64,000 nucleotides of DNA from Caballeronia udeis. Its GTDB lineage: Bacteria; Pseudomonadota; Gammaproteobacteria; Burkholderiales; Burkholderiaceae. This document shows, piece after piece, positions 37,101 through 47,209 of this stretch. Position 1 is the first letter of the stretch; the number at the start of each line of letters is the position of its first letter. The DNA lies in the NCBI RefSeq assembly GCF_001544555.2, contig NZ_FCOK02000036.1:1-64000 (forward strand). The letters run 5' to 3'. The notes beneath the pieces are model-generated. The model was not told the DNA's origin, searched no databases, and worked only from the letters and a program-made list of their open reading frames with translations. Position numbers and translations under genes: made by a program.

Positions 37101-37372
37101 ACCGAGACGCCGTTCAGCGACTGCGATTCAATATGTTCGATGTCGTCAACATCCGAAGTCAGTGCACGTTCATAGTTCGACGTGATCCGGTTCGCCATGT
37201 CTTCCGCGGAGAACCCGTTAAACGACCAGACAATGCTGACCACCGGGATATTGATATTCGGAAAAATATCCGTAGGCGTACGCATGATGGCGAGCGGTCC
37301 GATCACAAACAGCAGGATCGCGAGCACAATGAAGGTATAGGGCCTGCGTAGGGCCAGTCTGACAATCCACAT
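34181..37372 (-). CDS. RND multidrug/cation efflux pump, inner-membrane subunit
   Basis: A 1063-residue proton-driven exporter of the AcrB/CzcA superfamily with twelve predicted helices and two large periplasmic loops. It starts MWIVRLALRRPYTFIVLAIL and then has the TDIFPNINIPVVSIVWSFNG block. TM4 carries GGLALAVGILVDDATVAIEN with the two adjacent aspartates needed for proton relay. The sequence is closer to the hydrophobic/amphiphilic (HAE1, MdtB/MexF-like) branch than to the metal branch. ATG 37372 is chosen for the family N-terminus; the open frame extends 32 codons upstream without a ribosome site. First gene of the operon. Substrate unknown; no regulator is adjacent. Confidence 0.94.
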   Translation of the reverse strand: MWIVRLALRRPYTFIVLAILLFVIGPLAIMRTPTDIFPNINIPVVSIVWSFNGFSAEDMANRITSNYERALTSDVDDIEHIESQSLNGVSVIKIFFHPGADINRAIAEAGSNSESILRVLPPGTLPPNIITYNASTVPILQLGLSSNTLPEQTLYDLGNSFIRTQLATVQGAAVPLPFGGKIRQIMIDIDPRALQAKGLSPSDVVNAVNAQNLILPGGTAKIGAREYNVQMNGSTDSVAALNNLPIKTVKGGVVYVRDVAQVRDGYAPQTNIVRSDGKRAALLTVEKTGSTSTLTIISQIKSMLPKIAAGLPKALHITPLSDQSVFVKSAVTGVVREALIAACLTALMILLFLGSWRATLIIAVTIPLSVLTSLIALSALGQTINIMTLGGLALAVGILVDDATVAIENITHHLEQGEPLHDAILNGSGEIAVPTFVSTLSICIVFVPMFLLSGVARYLFVPLAEAVVFAMCASYFFSRTLIPTLAMYLMKMPSKDGSPARGPFAFLIRFQAGFERRFEKLRHGYKATLGRAIENRRRFLLVFMLLCLGSLALVPFTGRDFFPAVDTGEIRLHMRAPTGTRIEQTARLVDEVEAKIRTVIPKSDEAALLDNIGVPVSGINLTYDSSAPVGSADADIMITLKKGHAPTADYVAKLRNVLTASFPGTTFAFLPADIVSQILNFGLPAPIDIQIVGNKLAQNRVVANNLLAKLRTVRGLVDARIQQPGDEPAINVNVDRTKAMQAGLTQRDVAQNLLIALSGSSQTTPNFWLDPKNGVSYPLMTEVPQYDIHSLQTLANVPLTKDAASPSPQGLLGSLGTMSRGTQQAVVSHYNVQPVLDIFASAQGRDLGGVASDVTRLVDQAQAQLPAGSSIVIRGQVQSMNESFSGLGLGLVFAIALVYLLMVVNFQSWIDPLIIISGLPASLAGIAWMLFATHTTLSVPALTGTILCIGIATANSILVINTAREMLQGGAAPLTAALEAGFNRFRPVLMTALAMLIGMLPMALGLGDGGEQNAPLGRAVIGGLAIGTVSTLLFVPVVFGMVHAWIEKRRLSKAVHQAAPSVQ

Positions 37373-37649
37373 GGGTATTCCCGGAAGATTAAGCAGCGTG
37401 TGAAAGGCGGAGACTTCGTAACGTGCGGCCAGTGTGACGAACCGGCCTTTACCCGGTTCTGACCGCAAGATTACAAAGCTGTTATCTCCGAAAGCCGGGA
37501 TTCACAACATGACGATCTTGTCATCTGGGCGTCAGCTTTGAGTCAGGACCTGCCGCGCAAAATGAAGTCGCTTACCGTTGCTTACCGGACGGTGAAGCAT
37601 CGGCTTCATTCATTGAGGGTGAAGCCACTTTTCAAAGAGGCGACTCATC

Positions 37650-37952
37650 ATGAAAGCACTGATCTGCACAACACTTGCGCTTGTCCTGGCTGCACCCGCC
37701 ATGTCGTTCGCCCAACAATCCACGAACGAGCCTGTCACGCGTGCCCAGGTGCGGGCGGACCTCGTCCAGCTCGAGAACGCGGGATGGCGTCCAAGCTCGC
37801 AGGACGCTTATTATCCGAGTGACATTCAGGCTGCTGAAGCACGCGTGCATGCCGGAGACACCGCCACCGGTTTCGGCGGAGTGACGGAGAACGGAACGTC
37901 AATGTCGCAGCCGTCGACAAGCGGAACCACGGTGGCCCCGGCTGGTCAGTAA
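37650..37952 (+). CDS. Small secreted DUF4148 protein
   Basis: A 100-residue protein with a signal peptide ending SFA/QQ (about residue 21), followed by the DUF4148 pattern TRAQVRADLVQLENAGWRPS and YYPSDIQAAEARVH. The tail is rich in Gly, Ser and Thr. Many copies of this family occur in Burkholderia genomes; the function is unknown, presumably periplasmic. AGAGGCGAC precedes the ATG. It stands alone, divergent from the efflux operon with about 280 bases between. Confidence 0.85.
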   Translation: MKALICTTLALVLAAPAMSFAQQSTNEPVTRAQVRADLVQLENAGWRPSSQDAYYPSDIQAAEARVHAGDTATGFGGVTENGTSMSQPSTSGTTVAPAGQ

Positions 37953-38158
37953 TTCGGACGGTGGTGCAGGGCGCACTGGCGAGCGCGGTTCATGCGATGC
38001 CGCAGTATTTTCGCGGGCGGCCTGGTTAGCCGTGGTCTGCCTGACGTGTGATTTTCCCGGATCTTTAGCCGGATCGCTTGGTGCCGCTTAGCGGGCATTG
38101 CTGCGAATGAAAGAAGTGGTGGCCGCTGACAGAAACAACGGCGTAGATGACGGTACTG

Positions 38159-38202
38159 AGCGGCTAAGCACCGGACCAACCAACGTCCGGCGCTTAGCCG
38201 CT
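38159..38202. repeat. Long inverted repeat downstream of glpF
   Basis: AGCGGCTAAGC (38159-38169) pairs with GCTTAGCCGCT (38192-38202), and inside it CCGGAC (38171-38176) pairs with GTCCGG (38185-38190) across an 8-base loop. The 17 paired positions are interrupted by one A/C mismatch. It ends 38 bases from the glpF stop codon. No T-run follows on either strand, so it may be an mRNA-stabilising or Rho-linked 3' structure, or a dispersed palindromic element. Confidence 0.65.
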
Positions 38203-38240
38203 GCACAAACCTGGCTCCAACTCAGCCTATCAACAACGCA

Positions 38241-39101
38241 TCAGGTGCGCTGGCCTTGCTCGCAAATTTCGCCATTGGCTTCCGCTTGCAATGCACGCAC
38301 GCGCGCCGGCAGGAAGGGGTGAATCAGCAGTTGGTAAGCACCGCCGCCAATCACGCCGCCTATCAACGGGGCCGCCACCGGAATCCACCAGTAGTTGTCC
38401 GGCGAAGGCAGCGCGGATGAACCCCAGCCTGAAAAATACGCAAACAGACGCGGGCCAAGATCACGAGCCGGATTCATTGCCCAGGCTTCCAGATAGCCCA
38501 TTGACGACCCGAGGATTGCCACCAGGAACCCGATCATGAGCGCACCCGCATTTGCCTGGGGCGCCATTTCGTTGAATTGCTCGGTAATCGCGAAAATCCC
38601 GAACAGAAGGAACGCGGTCAGGATGACTTCATCGGAGAATGCATGCATGGGGCTGATGGCCAGGCCCGGATGCGTAAAGAACACGCCCGCTGCGCCGCCG
38701 TCCGCCCGCGACAGGTGATGAATCGCGTTGTAATGGTCGATCACCGGCCCGAACAGCGCATAAACAATGACGGCGCCCAATATGCCGCCAATGAGTTGCG
38801 CTGCCCAGTAGGGCAACACTTTCTTCCACGAGAAACCGCGGAATAGCGCAAGGGCCAGTGTCACTGCGGGGTTGGCATGGGTGCCCGAAATGGAGCCTGT
38901 GACATAGATGGCCAGCGTCACGGCCAGGCCCCACGACATGCAGACACCCCAGTAAGCATTCACATACGGGCTGGGATCGTACAGCACGTACATGCACGCC
39001 ACCGAATCTCCAAACGCGATGATGATAAGAACGGCGAGAGCCTCTGAGATGAGTTCGCCGACAAATTGCCTGCTGGTAGGTTTTGCAATAGTTGATGACA
39101 T
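38241..39101 (-). CDS. glpF: Glycerol facilitator (aquaglyceroporin)
   Basis: A 286-residue channel with six membrane helices and the two half-helix NPA motifs of the MIP family: GTHANPAVTLALALF (about residues 73-87) and MNPARDLGPRLFAYF (about residues 205-219). The Asp after the second NPA-Arg is characteristic of glycerol-conducting rather than pure water channels. AAGGA lies five bases before the ATG. It follows glpK by 118 bases on the same strand, so glycerol is imported and at once phosphorylated. Confidence 0.92.
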   Translation of the reverse strand: MSSTIAKPTSRQFVGELISEALAVLIIIAFGDSVACMYVLYDPSPYVNAYWGVCMSWGLAVTLAIYVTGSISGTHANPAVTLALALFRGFSWKKVLPYWAAQLIGGILGAVIVYALFGPVIDHYNAIHHLSRADGGAAGVFFTHPGLAISPMHAFSDEVILTAFLLFGIFAITEQFNEMAPQANAGALMIGFLVAILGSSMGYLEAWAMNPARDLGPRLFAYFSGWGSSALPSPDNYWWIPVAAPLIGGVIGGGAYQLLIHPFLPARVRALQAEANGEICEQGQRT

Positions 39102-39219
39102 TAGGAATCCTTAAAAGAGGAGCTGCGCGGCGGCAGAAGACACCCGGATAGACGCGACCGCCGAGGCACACGCTGAACTCAGGTTCGACCTGATGTTCAG
39201 GTGGCACTCTGAATGGCGC

Positions 39220-40719
<1,500 letters not shown>

Positions 40720-41487
40720 TGTGTCTTCTCCACTGGTTTTTTAAATGGATCGCCGCTTCTTGCATGATGCCTCGCGGCGTTGCTGACTTCTTGTTTTGAC
40801 TGCGGTTTCGGTGAGACGGGCGCGTCCGCGAAAATTACGTTTTGATTGCGATGTTAAATCCGGTTAACCGTTTGATGCAGTTAGGGTAAAGGCCGCCAAA
40901 AGGGCGGGATGAAGGCGCGGTTCATCGAATTCGCCCTGTTCGTAAAAGAACACCGGCATGCGAGACCCGCGAGAAACGCACATCATGCCGGCTTGGCCAA
41001 TACGCGCGCTATTGCCGGAAAATCAGCCATTGCGCGTTGATCTGGGTCATTCGCTCGTGTCAATTAAGAAAATCTATCGAACCGATAATGTTCGAATTCG
41101 AATGCTAGTGAACAAAATCGAAAATGTAAAGGCACTTTTGTGACGGGTAGCCGCGTGTGCGGGACACCGCTTCGGAGTTAGTGGAAAACCTCGAAACAGT
41201 GTCGGTAAGAATCTTTGAAAGTTCGAAAGGGAACGGACACATCAGGCAATAACGTCCGCAATAGGGGTGACTCTGCAAGCGGAGGTTTGGACGTGCCGAC
41301 GGCCCCGGTTCGATGGACATGCAAGCCGAGTGCCGGCTTGCATGTCTGCTATCGAATCGCGATTGTTTGGAGGGGGCTTCAGGGCATCTGGCAATCCGGC
41401 AACAATTTGCCGGTGCAGGTAGAGTAAAACTCCGCGACGAGGAAGTTCGTTGCGGCTGATGCAACATCGAAAGAACAGAGGCCAACC
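40720..41487. other. Intergenic region upstream of glpK and of a secreted hypothetical gene
   Basis: This 768-base stretch separates divergent genes. It contains a GlpR-like dyad (see 41087-41106). Short frames exist in it but none has support. Confidence 0.4.
41087..41106. promoter_or_regulatory. GlpR-type operator candidate for glpKF
   Basis: TTCGAATTCGAA at 41091-41102 is a perfect palindrome. The left arm, AATGTTCGAA, fits the published E. coli GlpR half-site WATKYTCGWW; the right arm fits less well. A second dyad, TATCG-AAC-CGATA, lies immediately to the left (about 41075-41087). Both are about 370 bases from the glpK start, so a long leader or another promoter must be assumed. Confidence 0.35.
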
Positions 41488-41946
41488 ATGCGGGTCCCCA
41501 GGCAGGTCAGTAAGCTTATTCGAGTTGTCGCCGTGGTCGCGCTTGCGCCCTTCGGGTGTTTGTCGACATCTGCACATGCAAGCGCGGTAGAAGAACAGCT
41601 CAATTGCAAATCGACGGGCCATGTGTTTATCAGCGCGCTGATGCAGAGCGGTGAGATACAGCAGAAGCCCATGCACGTCGAGAAGAATTCAATCAACGCG
41701 TTCCGGCCCGCCCGGGGCGTGAAGCTGACGGCGTTCGATCTCCCGGTCTTTGTGGTGCTCGGCTACGAGAAGGATGATCCGCTCTTCAAGCCGGGCAAGG
41801 GCGATCCTGTTGCCGACTGGGCCTACGGCGTAGTGGTGACAGGCACGTCCGACGACGTCAGGGACCGCCTGCATCAAATAGGCAGCGACGCTATTGTTCA
41901 CGAAGTCACGCCAGTGATGACGGCGATTCTTTGTCAGGCCCATTGA
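41488..41946 (+). CDS. Secreted hypothetical protein
   Basis: A 152-residue protein with a long basic-then-hydrophobic signal peptide (VVAVVALAPFGCLSTSAHA, cleavage near residue 31). The mature part has two cysteines (near positions 40 and 149), compatible with one disulfide, and the pattern FDLPVFVVLGYEKDDPLFKP. I do not recognise the family. GAGG lies seven bases before the ATG. It is transcribed alone and convergent with the Bcr/CflA gene. Confidence 0.7.
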   Translation: MRVPRQVSKLIRVVAVVALAPFGCLSTSAHASAVEEQLNCKSTGHVFISALMQSGEIQQKPMHVEKNSINAFRPARGVKLTAFDLPVFVVLGYEKDDPLFKPGKGDPVADWAYGVVVTGTSDDVRDRLHQIGSDAIVHEVTPVMTAILCQAH

Positions 41947-42022
41947 TCTCATAGGACCGCATCGTGAGGGTGGCATTGCGGGCCTGGGCAACGCGTTTGC
42001 CGCTCAATGCCATGCGGGTTTC

Positions 42023-43231
42023 CTATTCTGCCGCTGCTGGCAGTTGCACGTTTTCGGTGCGCAGCGTGAGGCGGGCGATGGCAAACGCCAGCAACGCGGA
42101 GAGTGCGATTGCAACCATCATCGGCTTGGGCGCGCCATCGGCGAACAGGCCGGACACGGCCATCACCGCAGCGCCGATCACGAACTGCAATGCACCCATC
42201 AGCGCCGAAGCCGTACCGGCAATTGCCCCATGACTTTCAAGCGACAACACTGCGGCAGTCGGCAATACCAGCCCCAGGAAGCCATAGCCGACAAACAGGA
42301 AGACCATCATCAGCGCGAGGCTGTCGGCGCCCGCCAGAAACAGCATGGCTACGATGCTCATTGCAATCGCGAAACCGGTAACCGCCACGCGAATGACGCG
42401 CGGCAGGCCGTACCGGGCAGTGAGGCGTGCAGTCAACTGGCTGAAGCCGAAAAACGCCGCCGCGTTAAGCGCGAAGCACAAGCTGAACAGGGTGGGCGAC
42501 AAGCCATAGTGGTTGATGATCACGAATGAGGCGCTTGCCAGGTAGATAAAAAACGACGAGACGCCGAACGCGCCGACAAACGTGAGACCAAGGAACATCG
42601 GATCACTAAGTAACTTTCGATATCCCGCGAACGCACTTGCCCACGAGCTACCGGCGCGATGATGGATTTCCCGCGTCTCTTTCAATTGCGTAGCCGCAAG
42701 CACGAGCGCAAGTCCGCCCGCCACGGTCAGTGCCCAGAAGACGCCGCGCCAGCCGAACGCCGCAATGATGAAACTGCCGGTCAGCGGCGCCAGGAGCGGA
42801 GACACACTCACGACGAGCATAAGCAGCGACATGAGGCGGGTGGCGTCGTGACCGGTGTAAAGGTCCCGCACGATGGCGCGCGGAACGACCATGCCGGCAC
42901 ACGCACCCAACGCCTGGAGCACACGAAAACCGATCAGCACATGCACGTCCGGCGCAAAGGCGCAGCCCACGCTGCCGATGGTGAAAATCGCGAGGCCGAC
43001 GTAGATCGGCATCTTGCGGCCGAAGATATCCGAGAGCGGCCCGTACACGAGCTGGCAGACTCCGAGCGTGATGAAAAACACCATGAGGCTCATCTGCACC
43101 TCGGCCGGGGTGGCGTGCAGCGCCCCGCCAATGGACGGCAGCGCGGGCAGGTACATGTCGATGGCGAACGGGCCCACCGCGGTGATCAGGCCCAGCACAA
43201 TGGCAAGTTGAAGAAAGCGTCGTGTCATCAT
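42023..43231 (-). CDS. Bcr/CflA family MFS drug exporter
   Basis: A 402-residue permease of the 12-TM DHA1 group. The first helix region AVGPFAIDMYLPALPSIGGA is the hallmark of Bcr/CflA proteins, followed by the GPLSDIFGRKMPIY motif A and RVLQALGACAGMVVPRAIVRD. It likely expels bicyclomycin-like or phenicol-type drugs or metabolites by proton antiport. I set the start at the first of two adjacent ATG codons (43231); the frame extends upstream through sequence without a hydrophobic start. Stands alone. Confidence 0.9.
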   Translation of the reverse strand: MMTRRFLQLAIVLGLITAVGPFAIDMYLPALPSIGGALHATPAEVQMSLMVFFITLGVCQLVYGPLSDIFGRKMPIYVGLAIFTIGSVGCAFAPDVHVLIGFRVLQALGACAGMVVPRAIVRDLYTGHDATRLMSLLMLVVSVSPLLAPLTGSFIIAAFGWRGVFWALTVAGGLALVLAATQLKETREIHHRAGSSWASAFAGYRKLLSDPMFLGLTFVGAFGVSSFFIYLASASFVIINHYGLSPTLFSLCFALNAAAFFGFSQLTARLTARYGLPRVIRVAVTGFAIAMSIVAMLFLAGADSLALMMVFLFVGYGFLGLVLPTAAVLSLESHGAIAGTASALMGALQFVIGAAVMAVSGLFADGAPKPMMVAIALSALLAFAIARLTLRTENVQLPAAAE

Positions 43232-44017
43232 TTGTCGGTAGTAAAGAGTGGCGGCATGGTAGTCGAAACCTGCCGGGTCAGGTGCGCGCTGTGCGGTATT
43301 GCGCGCGAGTGAAAATGGGGGCGCGATGCGGTGCGTCCATTGGCGCATTGCCCGATCGCGGCCCTACAGCCATGACGAACGACGTCTTGATAAATCGACA
43401 TTGCCCATCCTGACTATTTCGATATCCATCAGGACGCCCGTCGCAGCGTGAGGTTTCTACACTGGAAAGCGAGTCGGGCGGCGGCGCGGGTACAGCGGCT
43501 ATCGCAGACGAAGGCGCATCGGGGCGCGGGTTTGAAATCCCGGCGTCAAGCGGACACGAACCCTGCATCGGCCGTTCATCGTGTGCACTATAGTGAAATC
43601 CACGCTGGCGCGCTCAGATGGCCGGGAGACCATGCGGCAGCGCGGGTGACGAACGGAAGGACCACAACAGGCATCACGTCACCTTCTGGTCCCATTCAGG
43701 AAACATGACGTCTGGCGCTGTCGTCAAGCATCCTTATTCGCAGCTTCCCGCCGGGCATCACTGTCCGCGCTTCGACCGAGCCCCTCACCTGGCGATACGC
43801 ACTATACAAATCCCGGATAGTGCTTGAGAAGCGTTATGCCACGCGGCTCAAGGCCGATCGGTCGACCAAACGCGCCTGCGTTTAGGGGTTGCCCCGCATA
43901 GGCGGCGCCAATATCCCGCCACTAGTATCCCCGCCAAGCCTCGGTTGGTTCGCAAAGCGAAACTATGTTCGTATGACGAACAACAAAAATTGCTCTAAGG
44001 ACAGGCGACGGAGATCG
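43232..44017. other. Gene-free region upstream of a porin remnant
   Basis: Nearly 790 bases without a convincing gene. One 10-bp palindrome, CACTATAGTG, is at 43586-43595. The right end should still contain the promoter of the broken porin gene. Confidence 0.4.
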
Positions 44018-44462
44018 ATGAAAATTTCAACGTTATTCGTGGGCGGGTTCAGTCTGGTCAGCGCATCAGCATTCGCGCAAAGCAGCGTGACTTTGTACGG
44101 AATCCTTGATACCGGCGTTGAATATGTATCGCATGCGAATGCGGCGGGCGACCATGTCGTGCGCATGCCCGGGATCACCGAACCTGTTCTATCTCGGCGC
44201 GGCGTATCAGATCACCCGGGCGTTCACGCTGGATGGCGAGGTCTTCCGTATCACTAACGCTGAACAGGATGCACGCGCCACCATGGGCACGCTGCGGGGC
44301 ACATATTCGCTGTCCAAGGCCACGGCGATGTATCTGCAGGGCTCGTATCTGAGCAATAGCTCGCAGGGGTGGCACTCCCTCAAATCGGGGGGCGGCGGCA
44401 CCACGCTTCCTGCCGGACAAAACCAGACCGGCTTGATGGCAGGCATTCGTCACGCGTTCTAA
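44018..44462 (+). pseudogene. Gram-negative porin with large internal deletion and frameshift
   Basis: The first 54 codons are a normal porin start: signal peptide MKISTLFVGGFSLVSASAFA, then QSSVTLYGILDTGVEYVSHA and VVRMPGIT. At about 44180 the frame changes and, after a jump, the sequence reads as the C-terminus of the same family: NLFYLGAAYQITRAFTLDGE, then YLQGSYLSN and the terminal GIRHAF with its final phenylalanine. A full porin has about 350-400 residues; about 200-250 are missing. The reading from the original start ends in a short nonsense tail at 44257. Confidence 0.88.
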
Positions 44463-44740
44463 GCGGGAATAGAACAGGGAATAGGGAACAAGGAGCACGC
44501 GGCAAGGACCGCGCCGCTCCTCAAGCAGTGGGTGTTTTCAGCGTAAGTGCGAGCTTTCAGGATCGGATACACCGGACTAAACTGAGTGCGACTCGACAGA
44601 CCGGCAGCGTGCCCGACGGTCTTGCCGTTCACCCAATCTTCGTCAGTGCCGGTCATCGCTTGTAGTAAGCGTCCTAGCAGTCAGCAACTCCGCGTCGTCC
44701 AGCATGCCCCGAAACGACGTAACAAAACAAAGGATGAGAC

Positions 44741-46102
44741 ATGAGCAGGAGTTCGTCAGTCGACGTTCAGACCTTCATCAATGAACACCCGTTCGGCGGG
44801 TTTCAATGGCTGATTTTTGCAATGTGCTTTGTCATCGTCCTGCTGGACGGATTCGACACAGCCGCTATCGGGTTCATCGCCCCGTCGCTGATTACCGAGT
44901 GGAATATCAGCAGGCCCGCGCTTGCTCCGGTGCTTAGCGCCGCGTTGTTCGGGCTGGCGTTCGGTGCGCTCCTCGCCGGTCCGCTTTCCGACCGCCTGGG
45001 ACGGCGCATTCTTCTGATTGCATCGGTCGTGATCTTCGGTGTCGCTTGTCTGGCATCCGCTTTCTCCGGGGATCTCACGCACCTGACGATACTGCGCTTC
45101 ATCACGGGTCTCGGACTGGGCGCAGCCATGCCGAATGCGGTGACGATCATGAGCGAGTTCTGCCCGGATCGCCGGCGCGCAACCCTGATCAACCTGATGT
45201 TCTGCGGCTTTCCGCTTGGAGCCGCGTTCGGCGGTTTTCTCGCGGCGTGGATGATTCCCGCTTTCGGATGGCGCAGCGTTCTGATGCTCGGCGGAATGAC
45301 TCCGCTGCTGCTGGCGGTCTTGCTGCTCATCGCCCTTCCGGAGTCGGTGCGTTACCGGGTCGCCCATGCGCATCCGGTCGACAAGATTCGCGCAACGCTT
45401 AGCCGTATTGGCCGGAGCGCCGTCGACGCCACGTCGTTCGTGATGACGGAACAGGCTCAGGCCGTGCCGGGGAAAAGCGGTATGCGGCTAGTGCTGTCGC
45501 GGGAGTACATCGTTGGGTCGGTGATGCTTTGGCTGACCTATTTCATGGGACTTGTCATCTTCTATGCATCGATCAACTGGATGCCGATCCTGCTTAAAGA
45601 GGCGGGTCTGAGCGCGCAGCGCGCCACGCTGATTTCCGCGCTGTTCCCGCTTGGCGGCGTGGGCGCGGTGCTGTGCGGCGTGTTGATGGACCGCTTCAAT
45701 CCGAACCGCATCATTGGAGCATGCTACGCATTGACCGCTATCAGCGTGTATTGCATTGGTCACGCGGTCGGCAATATCAGCTTGCTGATCGTCGTCGTTT
45801 TTGCGGCCGGCGTGCTGATGAATACGGCGCAGTCATCCATGCCCGCACTGGCGGCTGCGTTCTATCCGACTCAGGGGCGCGGCACCGGCGTTGCATGGAT
45901 GCTCGGCATTGGCCGGTTTGGTGGTATTGCGGGTTCGTTCCTGGTCGCTGAACTGACCCGGCAGCACTTCAGTTTCGAAAACATCTTCGCTGTCGTGGCG
46001 GTACCCGGCGTGATCGCCTGCATTGCGTTGCTGATCAAGCAAGCCGTTCAACCGCGATCCGCGAACGTCAAGGTCAGCGACATAGGAACGGTTTCGCACT
46101 AG
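44741..46102 (+). CDS. AAHS family aromatic acid importer (MFS)
   Basis: A 453-residue 12-TM permease of the aromatic acid:proton symporter group (BenK, PcaK, MhpT type). The DGFDTAAIGFIAPSL motif in helix 1 contains the conserved aspartate pair, and GPLSDRLGRRILLI is motif A. SD AAGGA is seven bases before the ATG. It follows the decayed porin, which in related loci often serves the same substrate. Neighbours on the right (dehydrogenase, Old Yellow Enzyme) run the other way, so they are not in its operon. Substrate likely a benzoate or hydroxybenzoate. Confidence 0.9.
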   Translation: MSRSSSVDVQTFINEHPFGGFQWLIFAMCFVIVLLDGFDTAAIGFIAPSLITEWNISRPALAPVLSAALFGLAFGALLAGPLSDRLGRRILLIASVVIFGVACLASAFSGDLTHLTILRFITGLGLGAAMPNAVTIMSEFCPDRRRATLINLMFCGFPLGAAFGGFLAAWMIPAFGWRSVLMLGGMTPLLLAVLLLIALPESVRYRVAHAHPVDKIRATLSRIGRSAVDATSFVMTEQAQAVPGKSGMRLVLSREYIVGSVMLWLTYFMGLVIFYASINWMPILLKEAGLSAQRATLISALFPLGGVGAVLCGVLMDRFNPNRIIGACYALTAISVYCIGHAVGNISLLIVVVFAAGVLMNTAQSSMPALAAAFYPTQGRGTGVAWMLGIGRFGGIAGSFLVAELTRQHFSFENIFAVVAVPGVIACIALLIKQAVQPRSANVKVSDIGTVSH

Positions 46103-46120
46103 TCGCGCAGACGACACGCA

Positions 46121-46152
46121 AAAAAAGCCCGCGCCCCTCTCGAAGGCGCGGG
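46121..46152 (-). terminator. Intrinsic terminator downstream of the dehydrogenase gene
   Basis: CCCGCGCC at 46128-46135 and GGCGCGGG at 46145-46152 form an 8-bp stem with a 9-base loop. Read on the minus strand it is followed by GC and a run of seven T, the standard Rho-independent form. It therefore ends transcription coming from the dehydrogenase gene; on the plus strand it would also hinder read-through from the importer gene. Confidence 0.8.
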
Positions 46153-46349
46153 TTAAAGCTTCCGGAGCGTCGCCGCCAGGAGAAGGGGGACCCGGTGACG
46201 ACGTAACCAAGCATAAGCGGTTCCGTCCGAAACAGGTCTTTCCCCATATATCTGTGTCTTACTTAACTTGTTCCAGATGCCCTGAGCGGGGATTTTCGTA
46301 AGGATCTGTATCAATGCGGGCGTGTTGCGCATCAGCTTTACACCGGCGG

Positions 46350-47144
46350 TCAGCCGTGGAGCCCCATTTTTCGCGAAGCCATCGCCGCGATGCGGACGAC
46401 GAGCGGGCGAGGAAGCAATCGCGACAGCCAGGTCGCCATTCGTACGCTTGGGCGCCCCGGGTAGGCGACCGCTTTCTTGCGGTCGAAGGCTTCGAGTGTT
46501 TTAGTCGCTACGGATTCCGAACTATCCATGTCCTTGGGTGACACGTCGGTCGATACCCCGTCGAAGAAGCTCGTTGCCGTTGGCCCCGGGCAAGCCGCCA
46601 TGACATGAACGCCCGTGCCGGCCAGCTCGTATTGCAGCGCTTCGCTGAAGGAAAGCACAAAAGCCTTGGTGGCGGCATAAGTGGCCATGTAAGGGAGAGG
46701 CTGAAAGCTCGCGTTGGATGCAAGGTTGATGATGCCGCCCCTGCCACGCTTTGTCATCGCGCTGCCGAGCAGATGGCTGAGCGCGACCAGCACCTGAACG
46801 TTCACCTGGATCTCCGCGTGTTCCTTCATGGGATCGTGTGAGAGGAAGCTGCCGGTCAGGCCAAGCCCTGCGTTGTTCACCAGCAGGTCGACCTGAATGC
46901 GGCGGCGTTCGAGTTCATCGCCAATATGGCGAGCGGCGTCAGCATGGGCAAGATCAATGCTAAGCGCTACGGTTTGCACGCCGTGTCGGGTATTCAGCTC
47001 CTCCGCCAGCGTCTGCAAGGCATCGCCGGACCGGGCTACCAGCACGAGATTCATTCCGCGTGCGGCAAGCGCATGCGCGAAGGCCTTGCCTAGTCCTTTT
47101 GATGCCCCTGTAATGAGGGCGGTTGAGCCTCGATAACCAAACAT
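46350..47144 (-). CDS. Short-chain dehydrogenase/reductase
   Basis: A 264-residue classical SDR. The dinucleotide motif is TGASKGLGKAFA (about residues 12-23), followed by NNAGLGL (about residue 90), catalytic Ser in NLASNASF and YxxxK as YAATK (about residues 158-162). The C-terminal 35 residues (WLSRLLPRPLVVRIAAMASR) are hydrophobic-basic, suggesting membrane association, as seen in the DltE-like SDR group. It lies 65 bases downstream of the Old Yellow Enzyme gene on the same strand and may be co-transcribed. Substrate unknown. Confidence 0.9.
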   Translation of the reverse strand: MFGYRGSTALITGASKGLGKAFAHALAARGMNLVLVARSGDALQTLAEELNTRHGVQTVALSIDLAHADAARHIGDELERRRIQVDLLVNNAGLGLTGSFLSHDPMKEHAEIQVNVQVLVALSHLLGSAMTKRGRGGIINLASNASFQPLPYMATYAATKAFVLSFSEALQYELAGTGVHVMAACPGPTATSFFDGVSTDVSPKDMDSSESVATKTLEAFDRKKAVAYPGRPSVRMATWLSRLLPRPLVVRIAAMASRKMGLHG

Positions 47145-47209
47145 GTCCTGCTCCTTATAGCGATGGATCTGTGTTCACGTCGCGAACACGGGGGTAGTCG
47201 GATACGCGT

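Noticed and set aside
43586-43595. CACTATAGTG palindrome as an NtrC or LysR site
   Set aside because: Only 10 bp, and no gene starts nearby; chance is likely.
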